Of a stretch of DNA of 64,000 nucleotides, positions 22,560-31,329 are shown in pieces. The stretch is from Aquatica leii (lineage: Eukaryota > Arthropoda > Insecta > Coleoptera > Lampyridae), in assembly GCA_035610365.1 (NCBI GenBank), contig CM069433.1, positions 168,656,882 through 168,720,881 of the forward strand, in the 5' to 3' direction. Position numbers and translations under genes: made by a program. The notes below the pieces were generated by a model. That model did not search any database. It had not been told where the DNA came from and saw only the letters and a program-made list of their open reading frames with translations. How positions within the stretch are numbered: position 1 is the first letter of the stretch; the number at the start of each line of letters is the position of its first letter.

Positions 22560-24550
22560 TGTTTAAAATGAAAATTAAATATATAGCGGCATGTGAACAT
22601 TCAAAAAAAGTTATTTAGTTTAAATAGTTAAAGAGACTTTTATGCCAATTAGACGTGACGTCAAGACAGCGTGAAAACAGCTGATCGGAGGCTAAATGTG
22701 AACTGGGATTATGAAAAATTAAATGCTTTAATTAAATGTAATCAAATGTGTTCTATGAATTTGTACATTTTTATCAAATCCACAAATAAGCAGATTTAGT
22801 TACGCTTAATCAACGTTTTCATTTGGTTGTATGTAACGTAATTTAGAAAATGAGGTGCAAATTTAAATAGATTAAAAATATAAAATCTACTATAGAAATT
22901 ATATATAGGTACAAGTTATTGCTATTTTTATTAAAGTTAATTCAAATTTATTTTTATTTGTTGTCAAGGGTTGAATAAATTTAATACAGAGAGAAACAGA
23001 TAATTAAACACATTTAACGTAAGCGTTATGTCTAATGTAAGTAATGTTGAACTGTTAACAAAGTTTTTTTATAATTACGAATTAATACATCACACTTTTA
23101 TATGCTGTTTTAAAATACATACTTTATGTTTACTATTCAGATTCTGAAAGTACCGTCTGTTCAATGTATGTAGGATAAAGACAAAATACAGAAATTTTTT
23201 TCTCTGCATTTTTAACCTAAAAAATAATTTTTTAAAATTTAATACCTATATGTATGTATAAATTTTTATTATACATTTTTTGTAAAAATAATTTGAAATT
23301 TTATTCGGGCGTAAACGTACAAATTTGCATTTTTATCCTATATGAGTATTATGTGTGTGTATAATACTCATCCTAAAAAGAATTTTCTAAAAATCTTAAT
23401 TGTTATTTTTGCATTATATACTATGTTTTGTCGCTTTTGGTTTGGTTTATATTTTTCGGGATTGGATTTTAAAAACAGTTCCTGAAATTGTATATATCTA
23501 ATTAAAAAGCAAATGCCGCGTTACTTAATTATCCCCTATAAAAAGCGTTTATAATGTGTGGTAAGTTCAATTAAATGATAAAATTAACAAGAGAAGATCT
23601 TAAAATGCATAATTGCATGCCGTCCACGTCCTATTTCTAATTAGCTAATTAACCTTAAAGTCGAAATAATTCCTGTGGTAATTACAGGAAGAAGACAATT
23701 TAAAAAAGCAATTTCAGCATTGCTTGCAAACGATTTTTTTATGTTTTAATCGAAATGTCTTTAAGCGAATCAAATGGATTTAATATTGTTATCTTTGTAC
23801 GTGCACGTAATGGTTTCTTTACGACTTGCAAAATGTAGAGCAAGTTTAGCGTAATTGGTAATTTACTCGTGACTAAACTTGTAATTGTTTGTTTTAAGAT
23901 GACGAAACGTTATTTTGTATGCTTGCGTTTGAATAAGATTACATTTCATTTCGGTTCAGATGGAGATCGTTTGGTTTTTGTAAAATGTAATCTCCGTATT
24001 ACATGCAATTTCGCAGCTCCATTTAACTTATGTATTTCACAGTAATACTGCGGATTACTGCAGCTTTATTATTAGTAAATAGACATAAGCGACATAAATT
24101 CAAAGCTTATGGAAATATTTTAATTTTGTATTCATGCTCACAGTGTGTTAAAGCTGAAGTTATTTAAATAATGTACGTTGCACAACATACATATAGTTAT
24201 AGTTGCTTTATTAGAAAAGTTAAAAATACATCCAGAAGACTCTATTATTAAGAACTTCACGTACTTAAAGTACGAAAAACAGTAATACAGTTTTAATAAC
24301 TTTTTTATATGATAAAATAAACAAATTAATTTTTAAAATGTCAATTTAATTGTATCTTTTATTGATTCACCAAAGTAATAATTTATAACCGTGAAAACCT
24401 ACATTGATTTCAACTTGTGGTTTGTTGAAAAAATAATGTTTTCGTAATGGTTTACCTGTTGTTTTATTTTGCATTAAAACCATTTGCGGTTACCACTTCA
24501 ACACGATTTTGAAAATCAATATCTTGTGTGGACAAAAATAAAATAAAAAA
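22560..24550. other. AT-rich stretch without recognisable genes
   Basis: About 2 kb of AT-rich DNA with no frame or repeat I can assign. A TATGAGTATTATGTGTGTG / ATAATACTCAT motif near 23340-23370 is a small inverted repeat. Confidence 0.35.
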
Positions 24551-24552
24551 TA

Positions 24553-24625
24553 TAAGCGACTTTCAGCTTAGACCGCGTTGTAGTAGAACACCCAGACTTT
24601 CTAGGCTTGGTATTAGTCTAAGGCG
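24553..24625. repeat. Third copy of the AAGCGACTTT...CACCCAGACTT repeat
   Basis: ATAAGCGACTTTCAGCTTAG, then ACCGCG, GTAGTAGAACACCCAGACTT and TAGGCTTGGTATTAGTCT follow the same order as the left arm at 12965-13040. The opposite arm is not present here. It is probably a solo fragment of the PLE4-type terminal repeat. Confidence 0.45.
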
Positions 24626-25116
24626 AATTATAATCGTACCCAAGAAAACCGCGCAAGCTTAAGATTCTAAACTTAATTCGTTAAATGTACTAAATCATTC
24701 AGCTCCTTCTTGATCCCAATCTTTTCTATGACCGCAACTACGATTTTCTTCTGTAAATTAAGCATCTCGACTAGACGCATTGTAAAAGTGGTCGCACACA
24801 TAGTTTTTACAAACTCCAAGACGATCTTAGTATTCTAACTTTAATGTCTTTTTATTTTTTTTATTTATTAGTTACTGCTGTACCTTGTAAGTGATTTATC
24901 AATCTTATGATTTGTAAATTTAAACACGTAAAGTTCTCGTAATTTGTAAAGGACCTGTGAGCGGAACTTTTCTGTGCGATTTTCTAAAAACAATGGCGTC
25001 GCACTGTCTTGAGAAATACACTTTCGCATTAGTCAAAATTTTACAAAAGCAAAACAAACTGCACAACAAAAACAATATCAACCGTAAATTGAATGTTATA
25101 TCAAAACACGAAGCGG

Positions 25117-25220
25117 GACGTTTGGGCGCCGGCGATTGGGCGACGGCATTTGGGCGCCAGGCGTTTGGGCGCCGGGCGTTTTGGCGCCGGGCGTTTGGGT
25201 GCCGAGCGTTTCGGCGCCGT
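25117..25220. repeat. 15-bp minisatellite, left copy
   Basis: About seven units of the type CGTTTGGGCGCCGGG, each with a GGCGCC or close variant, period 15 bp. Substitutions between units (GGGCGACGGC, GGGTGCCGAG) show some age. Confidence 0.8.
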
Positions 25221-25314
25221 AATAAAATACAATATACAATACAATATAATACCGATTCCGAATTTGCTCTTTCTGCACGGATGATAGTTGCATAGTCTTT
25301 ACTCCTATAGATCA

Positions 25315-25754
25315 CATTGATGACGCAATTAAAGAGCATTCTGCACAATTACCGAACGAATTGCAACCAATTTTAAACTGGTTCGAAGATAACTACGTTG
25401 GAAAGCGAAATAGAAACCACACACGCAGGAGTGCGTTATTTTCGCCAAATATTTGGAACGTGTACTGAAGAGTGCGTAATAATGAAGATCGTACTAATAA
25501 CGTTGCGGAGGCTGCTCATTGTAGTTTGCAGTGCCAATTATGTATGGACCATCCGTCGCTGTGAAAATTTATCGACGGCCCAGAAAAGACGCAACGCATT
25601 TTATAAAAAAATTGTAGGTAGCCAAGCACCTACTCATAAAAGGGCAAAATACCAAGCTGCGGATAACAGAATTACTGCAATTGTTCAAGACTTCGAAAAC
25701 CGAACAATTATTGAGTATCTCAGAGGCATTTCTCATAACTTTCTAATGGAGTGA
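25315..25754 (+). pseudogene. MULE transposase C-terminal fragment
   Basis: In one frame, with stops, the sequence reads DDAIKEHSAQLPNELQPIL, NWFEDNYVGKRNRNHTRRSA, FSPNIWNVY, NEDRTNNVAEAAHCSLQCQL, then MDHPSL and KFIDG. This is the segment after the MULE catalytic domain in insect MULE/FLYWCH-type proteins, where TNN-VE-A-H is conserved. After a frame change it ends QAPTHKRAKYQAADNRI and ENRTIIEYLRGISHNFLME at 25754. A TGA stands where Trp is expected in HPSLWKF. The catalytic Asp/Glu domain is not present. Confidence 0.6.
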
Positions 25755-26030
25755 AAGTGCAATTGTATTTACATGATTTTTTTGTTAACCAACGTAGTAC
25801 ATACATTTAATTTAATTTTTGCTTTTGTAAGTGTAACATGTCACACGTTTAGTTTTGTTTATTTTTCATACTGCTTGTTAATTAATTCTTTTTTCATCGT
25901 TATTTATTTTATATTATTATTTATTTAATATCTACTCAGTATAATGAATTGAGGTATCTAAAATTTTTAATGGACTGAAAGTAAAATTGTACCTACAAAC
26001 ATTTTTTGTTAACCAACGTAGTACATACAT
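25745..26030. repeat. Direct repeat pair downstream of the MULE fragment
   Basis: The block 25745-25806 (AATGGAGTGAAAGTGCAATT to TTGTTAACCAACGTAGTACATACAT) recurs at 25970-26030 with a few substitutions. The 164 bp between are AT-rich. This is a local duplication just inside the right minisatellite. Confidence 0.7.
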
Positions 26031-26115
26031 CAAATTTTGATCTGGCCCGTGTCAAAAAATGTTGCCCAATAACATAAGAATCCCATTTCACTTTCACTCC
26101 ATTCAACTTTTTTCT

Positions 26116-26174
26116 AGCGCCGAAACGCCTGGTGCCCAAACGCCAGCGCCTAATCGCCGGCGCCCAAATGTCGC
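26116..26174. repeat. 15-bp minisatellite, right copy (inverted)
   Basis: Read on the minus strand it gives TTTGGGCGCCGGCGATTAGG, CGCTGGCGTTTGGGCACC, AGGCGTTTCGGCGC, about four units of the same family as 25117-25220, inverted. The pair therefore forms terminal inverted repeats. Confidence 0.75.
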
Positions 26175-26179
26175 GTACC

Positions 26180-28848
26180 GACGTCACCGATCAAAACATC
26201 CCTCATTTCGTAAGAATTATGATTCATCTTGTTAATTTCGTGTACTGCACATAGCACGTGACAGGTACAAAGTACGTGAACCTTACATCAGTAGTATAAG
26301 CTATTTTTTAATTCTATTTCTAAAATTAAATCTTTCTTTATGTTTTTCTAAAAATTTATTTATGAAGACATTTTAAATTGTATCTGCTTCCCAAAACCTT
26401 GGTTAGTAGTACTGAATATATTATTTATAAAAAAATACGTAGAATCAGTCACACATTATTCTTAAAAGTCCAATGGTTTTCAAAATTAAAAGCAAAAAAA
26501 TTTTAACCGAGAAGAGAATATGATGATTAGAATTTTATTTTATAAAACAAATCCAAATATTACAAGTTTTGTTTAAATTTTAGATAACGTTGTGTGTTAG
26601 TGGTAGAAAAAGATGTCTATACAAAAACTAGCTTTTCTTCAATTTTAAAACAAAGTACCTGTTAAGATTCTCGACACCATAGCTAACGTGCAAAAAAAAT
26701 TTACTATTTCTAGTAGTATGTAGATCTGTTTGAATTGTCTCCTAAATCTTCTCCTCTTCGTTTTTTACCAATTAAAAATTCAAGATTTTTTTCGAATACA
26801 AAAATGACACAGTGTGGATATTCTGCAAAAAATTGGAGAAAAATCGATTTTATGAAAGTATATATATGTATTTCAAATTTCGTTGGTACTTAAATAGATA
26901 ACGGATGCTTCCTTTTCTGGAAGCACAACCTCACTTAACAAAGTTTTTAGCTGCTATAGCCCTCCGAACAATAGACTTTAAAGGTACACTTACTCATTGC
27001 TACTTCAATAAATTTTACAAATAGACTTCGACTAGTTATTGTGTCTAAAAGACGTTTGTGTTTTAAGTAAAATTTATCAAAAAGCTTTATTAAGGTATGT
27101 ACATTAATGAATATATACTGGTATGTTGGTTGTTTGTCTATATATGGCAATTGTTTACATAGATCATGATGATGCTCAATATGAAGTTGTTCCCTCTTAG
27201 TGAAGCTTGTTTGGAGAAATAAAAAAAGTTCTATGAGTTCCCGCTCTAAAAAAATTCAAAAAAATATTTTGGTTATTGCTTAATATCATAATCAAAAATT
27301 GTAGACCCATTCAGCCCCTTGTATAAAATATTCTTATTTTTATCAGACGCCGCACGTGCTTGTTATGTCTACTCAGAGTAAACACGCGCCGCACTATTAA
27401 CTACAGCGCACTTACGCTTTTTTCAGAATAAATAAATTTGTAACGTTAAAATAAGAACTTAGTAGTTCGCGAGTAGGGAAAATGTCTCGGTAGATATTAT
27501 GAAACTTGTCAGGATCGTTCTGCTCTTGCGCCAGACTGTCACAATTGTGACAGCATATCCGGAGTCATTCTACATTAAATCTTTGTCGAGTTAACTTTAT
27601 TTGTTTGCCCGGTATAGCCTTCACCGTTAAATTGTGTCACGCTACAAATTTCTAATGCGTTTATTTGTGGAAGGTTGAAACGGGGTAAGTGGTATACAAT
27701 TTTCTTTATTGAGGGTTTAAATTGACACCTACTAATTTTCTGTAGCGGATCTTGGTAGTCACCAATTGTCCGGCGTTATCAATTAAGATAACCAACAGGT
27801 GGTCGTATTGGAAACATTCCATGACGTCGAAGTAGTGTTACGTACTGATAATATCCACCGTCGGAGGTTGAGAACCGCCAGGACTATTCTTTTCTGTTAT
27901 GAAGTCAAAAATGGGGAATTTAATCGATTAAGTCACAGGGAAACGCTGCGCACTTACGTTCGTAATAATTGGATGCTAACCAAACCTTTTTTGTTACTTG
28001 TGTTAAACGGATATGCCCGTTCCGATCGGGGTTTAATAGTATTGTTTTAGGTGTACCGAAGTCGGAGGTTAGCGCTAACAGTCCGAGTAAGGTCCAGCTT
28101 GTAAGTATTACTATTTAAAATTTGTTATTCGTGTTTCGGGGACCAGGTCGTTGTAGACCGTACGTGCATGTTAACTTAACACAATTAATTGTATTTTTGT
28201 GCTTCGCGAATTTATCGTTTGTGCACATCGAATCTCGAAAGCTTAATTGCTTGATTTATCTACGATTTAAGTATATGTACTTATCTATTTAGACGCTAAA
28301 TGTATGTCATTATCTAGTCCGACAAGGGCATTTTGTTGCACAGTGTGTTGCTCGCCACTCAGCACAAATTTCTAATTTAGTCAACCTACGTGTGTATGTT
28401 TTTCAAGAATTTATACTTCTATACAATAAATATATATATTTGGTGTTATTATTTTTGTAAGGTTATTTATTCTTCGTGTACTACGAGGCGAGTTAGACGG
28501 TCTCCCTCGACCTTAATTTTTCATCGTCTTGGCGCCTTTTTATTAGTTTCACGTTATAATCACACATAACAAAGCCTGCGATCCCTCTCCGAAGAAGCTG
28601 TGCTGGCCGTTGCTTTGTTTGGTTACGAGAAGACCGGTGGAACTTTTTATTTGGACATCTCAACTCTAGGAACCCGAGTTTCTTGTAACAAATTCCAGAT
28701 TTGTCCAATAAATACATGTAAATACAATGCAACATTATTGTTTGTAAGATTTTGTATTAAAGCTATTGCTGCATGCATTAAAAATAAAAGTTTTTACAAA
28801 ACTCATTATAACGTTAAAGTAATCCATTACTCAAAGTGGAGTAGTATA
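26180..28848. other. No recognisable gene; GC-richer block at 27340-28500
   Basis: 26180-27330 is AT-rich with nothing assignable. From about 27340 to 28500 the DNA is noticeably less AT-rich, with many CG dinucleotides, a splice-donor-like GGGTAAGTGG at 27684, and CTTGGCGCCTTTT near 28530. The frame at 27799-28050 matches no family. A decayed LTR is one possibility, but I found no paired end. Confidence 0.3.
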
Positions 28849-28850
28849 TA

Positions 28851-29223
28851 CAGTGTGTCCGAAAAGTATGGAATATATTATACAGGTCGATAAATATGCA
28901 CTTTACACGAAAAAGTTGTAAATAAAAGTTGTTTATCACTTAGTTATCTACCACCTGGGAGATATCAATTTAAATTTTTGCTGTAAACAAAATCGCAACG
29001 AATAACACTTACATTTTTTTAATGGCAAGGCACGTCTTTATTATACTCATTTGATAGAGTCTTTTTTTCTCTTTTCAACCATATGAAACTTGAATACCTT
29101 TACATCAAAAAATTTTCAAGAAAAACAAGGACATGTCTAACAAATTTATTTTACTGAGCAGTATTAATCAGGTACGTAATATGTAGCATTGAAACAATTG
29201 AATTCACTTTAGAACACTGTCAC
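28851..29223 (+). repeat. Mariner left terminal inverted repeat
   Basis: Nearly the full length of this segment is mirrored at 30394-30756. The inner end GTCAC matches the inner GTGAC of the right TIR. The left copy has an extra TTAGAACA-like insertion near 29209-29216. The transposase start follows 28 bp after the TIR. Confidence 0.85.
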
Positions 29224-29250
29224 ACTTTGCTATTTGTTAGTACTTGAAAT

Positions 29251-30329
29251 ATGGCTCAATTATCTGAGAAACATAGAATTGAAATTTTAATGATTCTGGG
29301 ATATGGAGATAGAAGAAGAACCCAAGACGAAGTATGTAATTTATTTAATAACTTGCATCCAGAATTAAACATTTCGCAGTCCACGGTAAGCAAAATTTCG
29401 CGGATATTTCAAGAGACAGGTTCGGTGAAAGATGCGAGTAGAACTGGTAGACCTTTGTCATTAAGTAATGTGGAACGAGAAAATGTGTTCTTGTCTGTTG
29501 AGGAAAATCCACAAATTTCTGTTCGGCAAATTGCTAGAGACCATAATTTGAATAAATCGGCTGTACATGACGTTTTAAAAAAAGAAAAATTTCATCCTTA
29601 TAAAGCTTGTGTAGTTCAAGAATTATTTGAAGACGATTTGGACAGAAGGAGTTTTGTGAAACAATAACAAACAAACTTGAACGAGATGCACATTCTCATA
29701 AAAATATCCTTTTTACTGAGGCCACGTTTTGTTTAAACGGCACAATTAACAAACAAAACACACGTTACTGGTCTTCACAAAATCCTCACTGGTATCTAGA
29801 AGGACACACCCAATACCAGCAAAAAGTCAACGTCTGGGTAGGAATGATTGGAAGTCAAATTTTGGGGCCATATTTTTTTGAAGGTAGTTTAACGGCGAAT
29901 ATTTATCTCGATTTCTTAAGATTTGAGTTAGTTCCTGCTTTGGCCGAGTTATTTCCACATGAAGTAGATCCAGATATACTTCATAACAGAATATGGCTTC
30001 AACAAGACGGGGCACCTCCACATTTTGGAATTAATGTCCGCCACTTTCTTAATAATACTTTTCAAAATACATGGATAGGCAGAAGAGGTACGATAGAATG
30101 GCCTGCTCGCTCGCCGGATTTAAGTCCATTAGATTTTTTTCTTTGGGGCTATATTAAAAGCAAAATTTATGTAAATAGACCTGATAATGTTGAAGATTTG
30201 AAAAATCGCATTAGAGTTGAGATAAGAGCTATAACTCGAGATATGATTTCAAAAGCAATCGATGGTTTTAAAAATCGAATTTACCACTGTCAAATTATGA
30301 ATGGTTTACATTTTGAACATTTATTGTAA
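29251..30329 (+). pseudogene. Mariner-type transposase, DD41D-like spacing, first catalytic Asp deleted
   Basis: Codons 1-138 (29251-29667) hold two helix-turn-helix regions: DEVCNLFNNLHPELNISQ with STVSKISRIF, and ISVRQIARDHNLNKSAVHDV. A one-base loss near 29656 breaks the frame, which resumes as HKNILFTEATFCLNGTINKQ. Relatives have FTDEATF here, so the Asp codon of the first catalytic motif is missing (29715-29720 reads Thr-Glu). IWLQQDGAPPH holds the second Asp (codon 30006-30008) and SPDLSPLDFFLWG the third (30132-30134), 41 residues apart, as in the rosa-type (DD41D) mariner group as I recall it. The protein ends NGLHFEHLL. Otherwise it is open and about 360 residues long. Two lesions make it inactive. 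Confidence 0.8.
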
Positions 30330-30393
30330 GTTTAGTTTAAATACATTTTTTTGTTATAACAATTTTATGTAAAGATATTTAAAGTTTAATATT

Positions 30394-30756
30394 GTGACAG
30401 TGCATTCAATTGTTTCAATACTACATATTACGTACCTGATTAATACTGCTCAGTAAAATAAATTTGTTAGACATGTCCTTGTTTTTCTTGAAAATTTTTT
30501 GATGTAAAGGTATTCAAGTTTCATATGGTCGAAAAGAGAAAAAAGACTCTATCAAACGAGTATAATAAAGACGTGCCTTGCCATTTAAAAAAATGTAAGT
30601 GTTATTCGTTGCGATTTTGTTTACAGCAAAAATTTAAATTGATATCTCGCAGGTGGTAGATAACTAAGTGATAAACAACTTTTATTTACAACTTTTTCGT
30701 GTAAAGTGCATATTTATCGACCTGTATAATATATTCCATATTTTTCGGACACACTG
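30394..30756 (-). repeat. Mariner right terminal inverted repeat
   Basis: Reverse complement of 28851-29223 with few differences. It begins 64 bp after the transposase stop and ends TTTTCGGACACACTG before the TA target site. Confidence 0.85.
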
Positions 30757-30827
30757 TATACGATTAAATTATTTAAACTTCAAGTCTTCTCCACAAATGT
30801 GTTTTAGTTTTAATTTATTTTAAACAT

Positions 30828-30856
30828 GTTTAGACATTTTTAAATGTCATCATCAG
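30828..30856 (-). ncRNA. Decayed hammerhead-like motif
   Basis: Minus strand: CTGATGA (30850-30856), one extra T, stem GACATTT/AAATGTC, then TAAACATG where the related motifs have GAAAC. The stem is perfect but the essential G is replaced, so self-cleavage is not expected. It probably marks a fragment of a Penelope-type terminal repeat next to the mariner. Confidence 0.4.
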
Positions 30857-31099
30857 TATAACTACAAAATGATAAATGATTAAAAATACAGTTAATACAT
30901 TATTAAAAAAGCATACCAAGTGTTAAAATTATACTGACAAGTGCCAATAATAATAGATGAAACTATCAATAAACACACAGCCAGAAGTGATAAAAAAATA
31001 AATTAAAGTTAAAATTAGAAGTTAGGATTAAAAAGAGGAGAAGTGTTTAAATCAACAAGTTAATTTTTATTTGTGGAGGAGACTTTGATTTCAAATAAT

Positions 31100-31243
31100 T
31101 TAATCGTAAAACTCATTATGTCTAAACTTTTCTAATTTGTCGAAACATTTTTCACATTTAAAAGGGCGAGGGATGCTCTTATTAGACTGAATTATTTGGT
31201 GCATCATTACTACGTTGAAAAGAATCCAGCAGCTGTCGCACAA
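31100..31243 (-). other. Possible terminal exon with degenerate zinc-finger cysteines
   Basis: On the minus strand TTTTTTTCAG (ending 31244) looks like a splice acceptor. The 47 codons that follow are open and end at TAA 31100-31102: LCDSCWILFNVVMMHQ, then PRPFKCEKCFDKLEKFRH. Two CxxC pairs joined by a RPFKC linker recall C2H2 fingers, but the His spacing is wrong in both. AATAAA-like ACAAATAAAAATT lies about 35 bp downstream. It could be a terminal host-gene exon, a transposon-derived finger, or chance. Upstream exons were not found. Confidence 0.3.
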
Positions 31244-31329
31244 CTGAAAAAAAACAATGCAAAATTTTGTAGTTCCGTTTATACACTGAGAGCGGTTTCA
31301 TATTTTATACCCAGGTTTTAAGAAGAAAA

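Larger units (their letters stand above)
25117..26176. mobile_element. MULE-type transposon remnant bounded by inverted GGCGCC minisatellites
   Basis: A GC-rich tandem array at 25117-25220 and its inverted, shorter partner at 26116-26174 enclose a degraded MULE transposase fragment. Array units are about 15 bp with consensus CGTTTGGGCGCCGGG. The GC-rich arrays stand out sharply in AT-rich DNA. Minisatellite-bearing terminal inverted repeats are plausible for a MULE, but I could not define outer ends or a target duplication. Confidence 0.55.
28851..30756 (+). mobile_element. Mariner-type transposon with ~370-bp TIRs, TA target site
   Basis: The element starts CAGTGTGTCCGAAAAGTATG and ends with its reverse complement, bounded by TA at 28849-28850 and 30757-30758. 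TIRs run 28851-29223 and 30394-30756 and differ only by scattered substitutions and a few short indels. One transposase gene (29251-30329) lies between them. The whole is 1906 bp. High TIR identity suggests a fairly recent insertion. TIRs this long are unusual for mariner, where about 30 bp is common. Confidence 0.85.

Noticed and set aside
25117..25220. CpG island or promoter of a host gene
   Set aside because: The GC richness is fully explained by a 15-bp tandem repeat with an inverted partner 1 kb away.
25093..25295. Arg/Gly/Ala-rich open frames on both strands across the GGCGCC array
   Set aside because: They are translations of a tandem minisatellite, not genes.
27799..28050. 83-codon frame in the GC-richer block
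   Set aside because: No recognisable domain, and no paired repeats or splice context to support it.
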